DNA of 64,000 bases from Muribaculaceae bacterium (lineage in GTDB: Bacteria > Bacteroidota > Bacteroidia > Bacteroidales > Muribaculaceae). Location: positions 45,069-109,068 of the forward strand of contig JAIDXM010000049.1 in NCBI GenBank assembly GCA_029058745.1. The letters run 5' to 3'. Position 1 is the first letter of the stretch, and each line of letters starts with the position of its first letter. The notes under the pieces are model-generated. The model did not search any database. It saw only the letters and a program-made list of their open reading frames with translations, and was not told the origin of the DNA. Below, piece after piece: positions 43,401-51,625 of this stretch. Both the position numbers and the translations under genes were made by a program.

Positions 43401-43756
43401 CGGAGATGCCGTCGCGCCGTTGGAACAAGCCGAGTGTGATGGTGATAGGGGAGGCCAACTATAGCAATGCCCATGGCACACCCTGGGTGTATAAGCACAA
43501 GAAGATGGGGAAACTGGTGGGTATGCCGGTTCCGGGCACAATGTCGAGCGTCAACTGGATTGACCTCCAGGATCCTTCCTTGCTGTTCGGGGTGCCTGTT
43601 GTGGCGTTCCGTACCAATGACGGCACCGTTCTGGAGAACACGCAGCTTGAACCCGACATCAAGGTGGCGAATGCTCCGGAAGATGTAGTGAGGGGTATCG
43701 ATGCCCAGATAGAGGCCGCCGTTAGGTCGTTGCTAAACGATATCGACGGCAAATGA
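40499..43756 (+). CDS. Tricorn-like S41 peptidase with beta-propeller and PDZ domains
   Basis: A 1085-residue exported protease. Signal peptide MKKLILPMLLAAVAGGASA, then WD40-like/TolB repeats (SPDGGRVAFVYKGAIYTV; SPDGKRIAFSSDRNGGTDIYI) over ~600 residues, a lysine-rich spacer (KKKGKKGKGDK at about 580), a second propeller part, then a PDZ domain (about 790-870, ASLGLLFDWNYNGDGLKVSEIVAGGPF) and an S41 catalytic domain. The nucleophile is in EANYSNAHGTPW (S989). The architecture is that of the tricorn protease core family, here in the periplasm, probably processing peptides. Transcribed alone. Confidence 0.92.
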   Translation: MKKLILPMLLAAVAGGASAVEPMWVRDVKLSPDGGRVAFVYKGAIYTVPSAGGKAVRLTSGEHYDCTPVWSPDGKRIAFSSDRNGGTDIYIMNDDGSAPRRLTWNSAAETPEAFTADGKSVIFSAMIQDPASSVLAPVRVNSELYTVPVDGGRIEQLLATPAAHVSAVPGTDMFVFEDVKGNEDEWRKHHTSSVTRDIWTWSPSGGKFSNLTSRAGEDREPAPSADGKTVYFLSERDGGSFNVYSMPIDGKGETRKLTDFTTHPVRFLSAGTNGLLAFTYNGELFTMKPGGKPVKLPVDVTDTDSEGESTVRFSRADESAVSPDGSQVAFTNRGEVFVTSVKYPSTKQITHTAAGEGQLSWGKKGRDLYYTSRRSGRQEIYHASIVRTEDPNFSNATLINEEPLFPSDGVERNNPNVSPDGKKLAFVENRNTLKVMDLATKKVTTLTQTPLNNYRGESFGMMWSPDSRWLAVEVMDPLHEPYSDIALINAADGEQIRLTRTGYFDQQPRWSDDGKAILFASERYGMRNHASWGSENDVMMVFLTKDAYDRYRLSEEDFALLKEVEKEQKKSAAAKDEKNDGKKKGKKGKGDKSNETAKEEDNLVKIDREGIADRIVRLTPNSSRLADFVLSKDGETLYYLSAFEGGYDLWKKDLRKGDVSLVKKLDSGHVGIQTDNDGNIFLAGSSVRKFDPKSKELKNVSLAGSMKLDLAKEREAMLDYVATEARERFYLPEMPVDWDMYVENYRRFLPHINHNHDFAELLSELLGELNVSHSGGRYYGPGAVDVTASLGLLFDWNYNGDGLKVSEIVAGGPFDRATTRLKAGDVVTAINGNPVKGGEDWTPLLNNTLKKKTLVTVSHPASGETWDEVVLPVSSAVMGELLYNRWVKGREAAVDSLSGGRLGYVHLRSMSDDSFRKVYAKLLGEYMGKEGIVIDTRWNGGGRLHEDIEVLFSGEKYLTQEIHGRKSSEMPSRRWNKPSVMVIGEANYSNAHGTPWVYKHKKMGKLVGMPVPGTMSSVNWIDLQDPSLLFGVPVVAFRTNDGTVLENTQLEPDIKVANAPEDVVRGIDAQIEAAVRSLLNDIDGK

Positions 43757-43823
43757 TTTCAAACAGATTTAATGCGGGAGTGGCGGAGCGTGTCTCTTCC
43801 ACTCCCGCGACATATATGCTGAT

Positions 43824-44111
43824 ATGTTCCTGATAATACTTGTGATGATGGCAGGCATCGGTATTGGATGGTGTCTGCGTAGGCGTCAGCTCCCCTTTCT
43901 TGGCAGGCTGATAAACGTTTTCATATGGCTTCTCCTGTTCCTGCTCGGAGTGGAAGTGGGAGGCGACAGGAGGATTGTGGAAGGTATGGCAAGTCTTGGC
44001 GGTGAGGCATTGGCAGTGGCTGCCGGCGGTGTGGCCGGCAGCTGTCTGCTCGCGTGGCTGTTGTGGCGTTGGGCTGGAAGAGGGAAGGGGGCCCGTAAGA
44101 ATGAAAGGTAG
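43824..44111 (+). CDS. LysO-family exporter, N-terminal half (split gene)
   Basis: A 95-residue membrane protein with three hydrophobic segments (MFLIILVMMAGIGIGWCLRR; LINVFIWLLLFLLGVEVGG; GEALAVAAGGVAGSCLLAWLLW). It corresponds to the N-terminal part of the DUF340/LysO lysine exporter. In E. coli LysO is one ~300-residue protein; here the gene overlaps the C-terminal half by 11 nt. This two-gene form is found in other Bacteroidetes as far as I recall, so it is probably a functional split rather than a mutation. Confidence 0.8.
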   Translation: MFLIILVMMAGIGIGWCLRRRQLPFLGRLINVFIWLLLFLLGVEVGGDRRIVEGMASLGGEALAVAAGGVAGSCLLAWLLWRWAGRGKGARKNER

Positions 44112-44703
44112 TCTTGTTATAGTCGGATTCTTCGTGCTCGGAGTCGTGGCCGGACGATTGGGATGGCTCGACATCGGTAGTTTCGGTTTTGACATAAGTT
44201 TCATCGCTCTCGCTCTGCTCATGCTGTGTGTGGGGGTGGGAGTCGGGAGCGACATGGGAGCATTGAAAGGGTTGAGGAGGCTCGATGGCCGTCTCCTTCT
44301 GTTGCCGCTCGTGACCATAGCCGGCACGCTTGCCGGATGCCTGCTGGTGGCGTTGCTTATGCCCTGGAGAGACTTGGGCGACGTTCTTGCCGTGGGGAGC
44401 GGTTTCGGATATTATTCCCTTTCGAGCATCTTCATCACTCAGTACAAGGGTCCGGAATTGGGCACTGTCGGGCTTTTGGCCAATATAATCCGCGAATTGC
44501 TGACGTTGCTTGGCGCACCCCTTCTTGTGAGGCTCTTCGGTCCGTTGTCTGCCATATCCTCCGGAGGCGCGACATCCATGGACACTACCCTCCCGATAAT
44601 CACCAGTGTGTCCGGAAAGGAATTTGTGGTGCTTTCAATCTACCATGGCTTTGTGGTGGATTTCAGTGTCCCCTTCCTCGTTACCTTCTTCTGTAGTCTC
44701 TGA
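44101..44703 (+). CDS. LysO-family exporter, C-terminal half (split gene)
   Basis: A 200-residue membrane protein with about five to six helices. GVGVGSDMGALKGLRR and GSGFGYYSLSSIFITQYKGPELGTVGLLANIIRELLTLL are typical of the DUF340/LysO pore-forming half, including the conserved acidic and Gly-rich turns. Start ATG 44101 overlaps the end of the N-terminal partner. The two halves probably assemble to export L-lysine or toxic analogues. Confidence 0.85.
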   Translation: MKGSLVIVGFFVLGVVAGRLGWLDIGSFGFDISFIALALLMLCVGVGVGSDMGALKGLRRLDGRLLLLPLVTIAGTLAGCLLVALLMPWRDLGDVLAVGSGFGYYSLSSIFITQYKGPELGTVGLLANIIRELLTLLGAPLLVRLFGPLSAISSGGATSMDTTLPIITSVSGKEFVVLSIYHGFVVDFSVPFLVTFFCSL

Positions 44704-44717
44704 GGTGTTTTTTCTCG

Positions 44718-44957
44718 CTATGCCCGGTCATCCTCTTCTCCGTCTGAAGTGACAACTACCCTTGGCCTTGTGTCGCTGTCCTGGCAGGATTCCTCGTCGG
44801 CTACGGTTGTCAGGGAGACATTGACGGGTTTCAGGCCGTCGGAAGAAAGGGTGACGGAGGCTTTGCCGCCGTCATTTCCGGAAGACTGTATAAGAACCTG
44901 GGCGAGACCGTTGAATGTCTTCTTGCTGGATTTCCAGGATGGTATATGTGCCGGCCG
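44718..44957 (-). pseudogene. C-terminal remnant of a GH2 beta-galactosidase
   Basis: The minus-strand frame reads RPAHIPSWKSSKKTFNGLAQ, VLIQSSGNDGGKASVTLSSD, GLKPVNVSLTT, then DEESCQDSDTRPRVVV to TAG at 44718-44720. FNGLAQVLIQSSG...ASVTLSSDGLKPVNVSL is the pattern of the immunoglobulin-like C-terminal domain of Bacteroidetes GH2 enzymes. Nothing upstream continues it: sequence beyond about 44957 encodes another gene tail on the opposite strand. It adjoins the xyloglucan-like locus, where a GH2 galactosidase would be expected. Confidence 0.6.
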
Positions 44958-45124
44958 GAGTAAGTTCGGCTGTGGATGAGATGGTTTCCGAGGAGGATTC
45001 CGTTGTGGATGTTTACAACATGCAGGGAATGGTCGTGAAGAGTCGTGTCGATTCGTCGGCGGCTCTTGACGGTCTCCGTCCGGGCGTTTATATAGTCGGT
45101 GGAAAGAAAGTGCTTGTAAGATAA
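44915..45124 (+). pseudogene. Orphan type A sorting domain (T9SS tail)
   Basis: The plus-strand frame ends AGVSSAVDEMVSEEDSVVDV then YNMQGMVVKSRVDSSAALDG and LRPGVYIVGGKKVLVR. This is the short C-terminal secretion signal found on many Bacteroidales secreted enzymes (compare the endonuclease at 37965-39107). No enzyme precedes it; the first ~45 codons overlap the antisense GH2 remnant. It is the stranded end of a deleted secreted protein. Confidence 0.6.
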
Positions 45125-45147
45125 TCGTTTTGTGCCTGTAAAAGGAC

Positions 45148-45184
45148 GAGGGTGCACCGGAATCAGTAGATTCGGTACACCCTC
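45148..45184. terminator. Bidirectional hairpin terminator between sorting-domain remnant and GH95
   Basis: GAGGGTG (45148-45154) pairs with CACCCTC (45178-45184). Inner pairs ACC/GGT and GAATC/GATTC leave an AGTA loop. It lies 63 nt beyond the GH95 stop on the minus strand. Confidence 0.7.
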
Positions 45185-45246
45185 TTTAGGTAGTCATTGA
45201 TGGATGTCTGTTGAAGTGATTCGAACAGGAGTCCATTTGGGACTCG

Positions 45247-47649
45247 TCAGAATGTGAATGTGCGGGATTGGGAGGGGGAGAGGGTGACAGGGAAGGAGAG
45301 GGAGTTGACGTTGAGGGTGGTGGTGCCACCTTTGTCGGAGGTGATGGTGAGTGCTGTCACTTTCCCGTCTTTCCATTCAGCGTCGATGGTGTAGGCTCCT
45401 CGTGCACGCAGTCCGGAGAAAGAGCCGGAATTCCATTCTTTAGGCAGGGCCGGAAGGAGAGTGACCGATGATGGGGTTGACTGGATGAGCATCTCTGCCA
45501 CACCGGCGGTGCCTCCGAAATTGCCGTCAATCTGGAAGGGTGCGTGAGCGTCAAGAAGATTCGGGTAGGTTCCGCCACCGCGACGTTTGTCATCGCCTTC
45601 ATACTTGTCAGGGCTTACATATTTGAGGAGGCGTCGATACATGGCATAAGCCTTATCGGCGTCCGCAAGACGGGCGAGAAGGTTCACCCGCCATCCTGTG
45701 CTCCAACCGGTTGTGTTGTCTCCTTTTATCTCAAGTGAACGTGAGGCGGCGCGGGCGAGTTCCGGAGTCTCCTTGATTGAGATATGATGTCCGGGATATA
45801 AACCGTATAGATGTGACTGGTGGCGGTGTTGCGGGTCTTCCTCTTTGAAGTCTGTCTGCCATTCCTGAAGCTGTCCGTTATTTCCGATTTTATAGGGGGC
45901 GAGACGGGGTAAGGCCGAATCAATTTCCTTTACCAGAGCCTTATCGGTGTTGAGTTCGATGGCGGCGTCGCGGGTGTCGGAAAGACACTGGCGAATCATC
46001 GCGAGGTCGGCGAAACCTCCCGGACTTGTGGAATAGGCCTTCCCATCAGGGGCCAGGAACTTGTTTTCAGGAGAAGTGGAGGGAGATGTGAACAAATGTC
46101 CGTCGGCATCAGGAATCATCCATCCGAGGCAGAACTCTGCGGCCCCCTTCAGCGTGGGGTAATATTCCTTCAGGAAATCGAGGTCCTTAGTGAACATATA
46201 ATGCTCCCAGATGTGGGAAGCCACCCAGGCTCCACCCATGTTCCAGTTCGCCCAGGAGGGGTCGCCTCCGTGCATACCCACAGGATTTGTCATGGCCCAT
46301 ATGTCGGTGTTGTGGGCAAGACACCAACCACGGTCAACGCCATAATACTCACGGGCGGTCTCCCTGCCTGTGACGGGCAACTGTTTTATGAACGAGAGCA
46401 TGGGGAGATGAAGCTCGCTGAGGTTGGTGGTCTCTGCGGGCCAGTAGTTCTCTTCAAGATTGATGTTGGCAGTGTAGTTTGAACTCCACGGCGGTAGGAG
46501 ATATTCGTTCCATAGGCCCTGGAGGTTCGCCGGCACGCGAGGCGTTCGCGAGCAGCTGATGAGAAGGTATCTGCCGTATTGGAAATATAGTTCCTCCAGG
46601 TCGGGGTCATAGGCATTGTTGTCATAGTAAGCTTTCAGCCGCACATCTGTAGGCAATGAGGCGAAAGCCGGGTCAGATGCGCCGAGGTCGAGGTTCACGC
46701 GGGAGAAAAGGCGTGAATAGTCGGCAACGTGGTTTGACTCCAATTCGTCGAAAGATTTGGACATGGCGGCATCCGCACGCCTGTCGGCGATTCCCTGGTA
46801 ATCAATTCCCCCGTGGGAAGGATTTGTATTGGCTCCCGCGAAGTTCGTCGCGATTGTCACATATATGGTCAGTTCGGTTGTGCCTTTCACGTCAAGCGCG
46901 CCGGAAGACGTGGGGATGATTTTCCCGGATGCGGCTTTCGCGCTTATGTCGGCGCGGAACCGTATCCCACGGTTGGGGTCGTAGAGCATCTCCTCTTCAG
47001 GCGTACTCTTCACATAAGAAGGGAGGGAAGTATAGCTCGCATATCCGTCAGCGGTTATGCGTGCCCCTGAAGAAGTCACAGAGTATTTTAGGGGTGAATC
47101 GAAAGAGAGGGTAAGGTCGATGGGATTACGGGAAGATAATCTGACGGCTATGACGCTGTCAGGGGCAGAGGCTATATATTCTGTAGTGACCATATTTCCG
47201 GAGCGGGTGAACGTTACGTTGGCCTTGGCGTTGTTGAGGTCAAGCTCACGGTGGTAGGATGAGGTCTGCGACTTGTCGGCGAAGTCTATGAACAGATTGC
47301 CGAGAGGCTGATAATTCTGCGAATAGTGGCCCTGCACGTCAAGCTGAAGCTTTTCAGCCCCGGCATAGTCACCTTTTTCGAGAGCCTCTCTTATGGCGGG
47401 GATGGATTTGTATGCACCGGGGGAATAAACGGCGGTGTCTGGTTCTCCGGTCCAGAGGGTAATATCGTTAAGTGATATTCGTTCGCGAGAAGGGTTGCCA
47501 TATACGATGGCTCCTTGGGTGCCGTTGCCGAGCACGAAGGTTTCCTCGAAGAAATCGGCAGGACGGTCGAACTTTAGGGTAAGGTCGTTGGCGAGGCCGG
47601 GCATTATACATGCCAATACGGCGGCAACGGTAGGGAAAAGTCTTTTCAT
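45247..47649 (-). CDS. GH95 alpha-L-fucosidase
   Basis: An 800-residue secreted glycoside hydrolase. Signal peptide MKRLFPTVAAVLACIMPGLA, then the N-terminal beta-domain with FDRPADFFEETFVLGNGTQGAIVYGNPSRERISLNDITLWTGEP, characteristic of GH95. The (alpha/alpha)6 barrel includes CSRTPRVPANLQGLWNEYLLPPW, NINLEENYWPAETTNLSELH and DGNFGGTAGVAEMLIQS. GH95 enzymes are inverting alpha-1,2-L-fucosidases (some act on L-galactose), in line with removal of terminal fucose from fucosylated xyloglucan side chains. It lies downstream of the GH5 gene but with its own -7 element at 47705-47712. Confidence 0.95.
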   Translation of the reverse strand: MKRLFPTVAAVLACIMPGLANDLTLKFDRPADFFEETFVLGNGTQGAIVYGNPSRERISLNDITLWTGEPDTAVYSPGAYKSIPAIREALEKGDYAGAEKLQLDVQGHYSQNYQPLGNLFIDFADKSQTSSYHRELDLNNAKANVTFTRSGNMVTTEYIASAPDSVIAVRLSSRNPIDLTLSFDSPLKYSVTSSGARITADGYASYTSLPSYVKSTPEEEMLYDPNRGIRFRADISAKAASGKIIPTSSGALDVKGTTELTIYVTIATNFAGANTNPSHGGIDYQGIADRRADAAMSKSFDELESNHVADYSRLFSRVNLDLGASDPAFASLPTDVRLKAYYDNNAYDPDLEELYFQYGRYLLISCSRTPRVPANLQGLWNEYLLPPWSSNYTANINLEENYWPAETTNLSELHLPMLSFIKQLPVTGRETAREYYGVDRGWCLAHNTDIWAMTNPVGMHGGDPSWANWNMGGAWVASHIWEHYMFTKDLDFLKEYYPTLKGAAEFCLGWMIPDADGHLFTSPSTSPENKFLAPDGKAYSTSPGGFADLAMIRQCLSDTRDAAIELNTDKALVKEIDSALPRLAPYKIGNNGQLQEWQTDFKEEDPQHRHQSHLYGLYPGHHISIKETPELARAASRSLEIKGDNTTGWSTGWRVNLLARLADADKAYAMYRRLLKYVSPDKYEGDDKRRGGGTYPNLLDAHAPFQIDGNFGGTAGVAEMLIQSTPSSVTLLPALPKEWNSGSFSGLRARGAYTIDAEWKDGKVTALTITSDKGGTTTLNVNSLSFPVTLSPSQSRTFTF

Positions 47650-47704
47650 GTCAGGTTTTATTAACTCCGATACATTAAGGGCTATTGCCCGATGATTGCG
47701 AATG

Positions 47705-47712
47705 CAAAGCTA
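47705..47712 (-). promoter_or_regulatory. -7 element for the GH95 gene
   Basis: On the minus strand it reads TAGCTTTG, fitting TAnnTTTG, about 56 nt upstream of the GH95 start. The spaced -33 position is not a clear TTTG. Confidence 0.45.
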
Positions 47713-47741
47713 ATAAAAAAATGATAGTCATCAGCCATTAA

Positions 47742-47839
47742 TCGTCAGTTTTTTAGTCATTAGTCGTTAGTTTTTATTTTTGATTATCATAACGACTTAA
47801 AACTAATTATCTGACGACTAATGACTAAAAAACTAACGA
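47742..47839. repeat. 29-nt inverted repeat between GH5 and GH95
   Basis: Left arm 47742-47770 and right arm 47811-47839 are complementary except for two positions, which would form wobble pairs in one orientation. Loop 40 nt. The arms contain TTTTTTAGTCATTAGTCGT. The right arm ends at the GH5 stop codon, so it is a strong terminator/3' stem for the SusC-to-GH5 transcript. The words TAGTC and ATTAGTCGTTAG recur within it. Confidence 0.8.
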
Positions 47840-49585
47840 CTAAAACGGGTATTTCCCGGCTTCGGAACCCTCCATGATTGCGTTGACTATTTCGGTGTTC
47901 TTTACCGAACCGTTGCTGCGGTCGAAAATTTCCCCGGTGTCCCAGAGGAATGGAACGAGCCCGCGCTCCTTCCCGAACTGCGACACACATTTGTCGAAAT
48001 ATGCCCTTGAAGCCATGTTTGCGGCTTTGTCTTCTGTCTTGAGTCCTGCGGGATTGGTGACGATGGCTCCATATTCTCCTATTATGACAGGGATGCCGTT
48101 GTCAACAAACTGCTTCTTCATCTTGTCGAACTGCTCTTTCATGTAGTCTTCCTCACCCCATGTCGCGTTACGGTCGGATCCGGCAACATGATGCCCGGCT
48201 CCCCAGAAGAAAGCCATTTTCCCCCAGCTCTCGTCTTTCTCCAGGCCACAGAAATTCCAGGGGTCGTAGTAATGGATTTCCGCCATCAGACGCCCTTCGG
48301 CGTTATCGGTAGGGAATGCTGTCATGAGCTCCTGGGTTTTGTTTATATCAGTGGCGGGACCTTGGAAAATCAGTGTCCGGGAGGCATTGTTGCCACCGGT
48401 GGCACGCACGGCATCGATAAACACCTGCTCATATTCGAGGAGCACTGCCATCTCCTTGGCTGTCATCTGGTCTCTTTTACCCTGATACGGTTCGTTGGTA
48501 CCGGCGAAAAGAAGACGCTCGTTATATCCGGCGAGATGAGAGGCGATCTGCGTCCATAGAGCCCTTTGCTTTGGAATCACCTTATCCTTGCTCTCTTCAT
48601 TGACGTTTTCTTCCAACCAGCCGCCATCCCAGTGTATGTTGACGATTGCATACATGTCGCGGCTCACAATCCATCCCACCACTTCACTGACACGGTTTAG
48701 CCATGCCGGATCGACAGTGTGGGTTGATTGGTCGATGATGTGGCTGTCCCAGGCGCATGGCACGCGGACAGCATTGAATCCAGCGTCTTTCAATCCTTGT
48801 ATATACCGCTCGTTGACGGCAGGATTGCCCCATCCGGTCTCACCTCCCGGCACTTCCATAGTGTTCCCAATATTGATTCCGGCATGCATGTCGGCGGCAA
48901 TCTGCTTGGCATTCATTCCAAGCAGGGCCTGCGACTCACCGGCTTCCTGCGAGATAGTCACGGTAAGAGGATTGACATCGTTGTTGCCGACTGGCGAGAT
49001 CACGATAGAAGCCGAGCGGGCAGAGGTAGAGGTGTTCGGGGTCACTGTGAAGATGACTGTGGCACTTTCAAGGGCCCGTGTATTGTCAATTGTTATCCAT
49101 GATGCTGTGGCATTCACCTCATAGTCGAGATTGTAGGTAAGCCTGACAGACCCGACGCCGCCTTCTGCTTTGAAGGTCTTCTCGGCCTCCGCCACGGAAG
49201 CCGCGTCTGCTTCCAGAATAGGCTTTGCCGACTGTAGGAGCTCCACCTCGGCGGAATCAGGGCCTGCTTTTACAGTGGCTATGGCCTTACGGTCGTTTCC
49301 GTCAGGGTTGGCGGCTGCTGAGAGTGTGATTTTATAGATGTTTTTCTGCGACCCCGTGACTTCGGTTGCACCGACAGTCACCCATGATTCAGAGACGGTG
49401 ATTTCCGGTTTTACCGGAGCCATCACTGTGAGCACATTGTCGCCGCCCCCGATGGGGAAGGAGAGAGACTCCACTGTGCATTTGAATTCTCCCGATATCA
49501 CCGGGTCCGGATCATTCTTGTCGCTGCATGCAGACAGAGCGACGAGTAAAAAGAGAGTTGCGAGATTCAGTAAGGTTGTTTTCAT
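47840..49585 (-). CDS. GH5 endo-beta-glucanase with BACON domains, lipoprotein
   Basis: A 581-residue surface lipoprotein with lipobox FLLVALSAC. Two BACON-type Ig-like domains follow (about 35-125 and 130-220: EFKCTVESLSFPIGGGDNVL, VNATASWITIDNTRALESAT). The GH5 domain runs from about 230 to the end: MHAGINIGNTMEVPGGETGWG, FNAVRVPCAWDSH, acid/base Glu in FAGTNEPYQG (E365), nucleophile in VIIGEYGAI (E504). BACON-GH5 is the layout of the Bacteroides xyloglucan endo-hydrolase BoGH5A. It would cut glucan at the cell surface. It ends the SusC-SusD-SGBP operon. Confidence 0.93.
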   Translation of the reverse strand: MKTTLLNLATLFLLVALSACSDKNDPDPVISGEFKCTVESLSFPIGGGDNVLTVMAPVKPEITVSESWVTVGATEVTGSQKNIYKITLSAAANPDGNDRKAIATVKAGPDSAEVELLQSAKPILEADAASVAEAEKTFKAEGGVGSVRLTYNLDYEVNATASWITIDNTRALESATVIFTVTPNTSTSARSASIVISPVGNNDVNPLTVTISQEAGESQALLGMNAKQIAADMHAGINIGNTMEVPGGETGWGNPAVNERYIQGLKDAGFNAVRVPCAWDSHIIDQSTHTVDPAWLNRVSEVVGWIVSRDMYAIVNIHWDGGWLEENVNEESKDKVIPKQRALWTQIASHLAGYNERLLFAGTNEPYQGKRDQMTAKEMAVLLEYEQVFIDAVRATGGNNASRTLIFQGPATDINKTQELMTAFPTDNAEGRLMAEIHYYDPWNFCGLEKDESWGKMAFFWGAGHHVAGSDRNATWGEEDYMKEQFDKMKKQFVDNGIPVIIGEYGAIVTNPAGLKTEDKAANMASRAYFDKCVSQFGKERGLVPFLWDTGEIFDRSNGSVKNTEIVNAIMEGSEAGKYPF

Positions 49586-49687
49586 TCTGATATGTTGTTG
49601 GAGAAAGATACGGAGGGAAGAAAGTGTCGCTCTTCCCTCCGTAAAGGTTATTCAGGTTCTTGTATATGCATTTGGTATGCTGTCCGG

Positions 49688-51535
49688 TCAGAATGCCGGA
49701 TGACCGATGTCGTAGGTCACTTTGAAGGTCACCTCAGCGGAGCTCTGCATCTTGAAGATGTCGAGCGACGGGAAGCAAGGAGCCAGTCCCCATGCGTTGC
49801 AGATATAACGGCGGAACGACTTCGTGGATGCGTCGTCGTCGGGATAACCCCTTGATATGGCAGAGTCATCGAAAGACACGTCGTTGCCATCCACCTTGAT
49901 GTTGAGAATCTCCACGTCGGCGTTGGGATTGTCGGCGAGTATGCGGTCCACCTGCAGCCACAGCAACGGGTCCCCGGCAGTCCAGGTGGCGTTGACGGTG
50001 GCTGTGTATGTCCCTTCTCCGGAGATAGACACGATTTCACCGGTCACGCCGGTCCAGTCGCCGGTATTGTTCCAATTGAGAGTGGCGGCATAGACTTTCG
50101 GCTTGTCGCCGCTTGTTCCGGCCTGCGGTGTGAAGTGGAAAGCGAGATACTCATCCTTCTCTGTGGAACGCTGTCCGAGCCACATGCCCACTACATTTCC
50201 GAATCCGTCTTTCTCGATGTTGAGTATGCGGAGTCCGTTGTTGGAGTCGAGGGCGAATGAGGCCCATCCGATTATCGTGGTGGATGGAACGGCATCCGAG
50301 AATGTGTAGATGCCCTTGTCATCGAGTTCATATGTGGTCTCCACCTTGGAGCCGTCGGGGTAGGCGAAAACGGCTGTGTTATCCTTGCTGTCAAGAGTCA
50401 TGGAGAAGTCACCGTAAACCGCAGGGTCGGGAGTGCCGAGCCAGTCGGGATAATCAGACGGAGAGTTCCATCCGTTCATGAAAGAGCCATCGAGATTGCA
50501 CCAGTCGAGAGGATTCTGGTCGGATAGTACCCATTTCACAGAGGTAATGACAGTCTGTGAGATATCTTCCTTCCATCCGTCCGGGAGAGTAGGCTCCGGT
50601 TCTGCCACCTCTCCAGGCACATAATTTTCGGCATACTCTTTTGACACGAAGTTCCAGCAATATATACATGCCCCCTCTCCGGAGAGCGATTCGCTACGGT
50701 AGTTGCCAATCATAAGCTGGTTTTCTGTGAGCACGAGCACCTGAAGGTTCTTGCTCCAGTCTTCAGAGAGGCCGTGGGCCCAGAGCCCGTGATAAATCTG
50801 CGCCCCTTCGAGCGAGATGGTCATGTTGTCGGGGTCGAAATTGAATATACCCTGCTGTTCTGCGGGAGTGATTCCGTTTCCGAAAGACACGCTGACAGCC
50901 GCGTTACCCTGTAGGGAGAACGTCATCTCTCCAAGCATGTCGGCCTCGGCATTGTCGCCACCCACTTCCGGGTATTTAGGCTCCCACCAGGTTTTGCCGT
51001 CGGCATACCAGTCGCCGGCAGTCCCGTCTTTAAGAATCATGTCGGCATGCACGGCAGATGGGTCGAGGCAGGAATAGAATCCCTGTTTCATTCCGTATTG
51101 TCCGTTGTCGGGCACCCATGTCTTTGAGTTTCCGGCTCCTCCTGCGAGGAATTCCCACACTTCGCCTGCCACGAAATCCGCGCAGAAGTCAGAGATGGTG
51201 AATTTCGCGGGATTACTCCATACGTAGCCGCCACGTGTGCTGACACCTATTTTGACCTCGTAGTCACCGTCGAAAGGAATCTTGAGGTCGCGTTCGGCGC
51301 CTACGGATCGTCCCTGAGGTGTTTCCCATGCCACCTGATAGCTTGCCGGGAGCAGGCTCTTGAGATGTATGAGATTGGGGTTGGAGGCATCCGGGGTTGC
51401 GGTGAAGGCAATGCCTTCCACGAGGTCTTCCGGCGAGATGTTGGGAGCCGGGAGGTCATAATCGTCCGACGAGCAGGCTGAAAGACCGGCTACAGTGGCG
51501 ACTGTGAGGAGGAAAGATTTAAAGATTGATTTCAT
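49688..51535 (-). CDS. Surface glycan-binding lipoprotein (SusE/F position)
   Basis: A 615-residue lipoprotein with lipobox VAGLSAC (Cys21). N-terminal PKD/Ig-like region (IAFTATPDASNPNLIHLKSL, DGDYEVKIGVSTRGGYVWSN), then two related beta-sandwich domains with many Trp residues (WVPDNGQYGMKQGFYS, VKWVLSDQNPLDWCNLDGSFMNGW). The position directly after SusD and the domain string are those of the second surface glycan-binding protein in Bacteroidetes PULs. It binds polysaccharide; no catalytic motif. Confidence 0.85.
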   Translation of the reverse strand: MKSIFKSFLLTVATVAGLSACSSDDYDLPAPNISPEDLVEGIAFTATPDASNPNLIHLKSLLPASYQVAWETPQGRSVGAERDLKIPFDGDYEVKIGVSTRGGYVWSNPAKFTISDFCADFVAGEVWEFLAGGAGNSKTWVPDNGQYGMKQGFYSCLDPSAVHADMILKDGTAGDWYADGKTWWEPKYPEVGGDNAEADMLGEMTFSLQGNAAVSVSFGNGITPAEQQGIFNFDPDNMTISLEGAQIYHGLWAHGLSEDWSKNLQVLVLTENQLMIGNYRSESLSGEGACIYCWNFVSKEYAENYVPGEVAEPEPTLPDGWKEDISQTVITSVKWVLSDQNPLDWCNLDGSFMNGWNSPSDYPDWLGTPDPAVYGDFSMTLDSKDNTAVFAYPDGSKVETTYELDDKGIYTFSDAVPSTTIIGWASFALDSNNGLRILNIEKDGFGNVVGMWLGQRSTEKDEYLAFHFTPQAGTSGDKPKVYAATLNWNNTGDWTGVTGEIVSISGEGTYTATVNATWTAGDPLLWLQVDRILADNPNADVEILNIKVDGNDVSFDDSAISRGYPDDDASTKSFRRYICNAWGLAPCFPSLDIFKMQSSAEVTFKVTYDIGHPAF

Positions 51536-51625
51536 CGTTTGTCAAAATAATTGATGTTCAGGAGAAAGATTAATTAACTCATTTTATCGTCATCAGGGGA
51601 CTCAGACCCCTGATGACGGTATGTG

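Noticed and set aside
47742..47839. Invertible promoter switch flanked by inverted repeats
   Set aside because: The loop is only 40 nt, has no oriented promoter, no invertase gene is near, and the arm overlaps a stop codon, so a terminator is the simpler reading.
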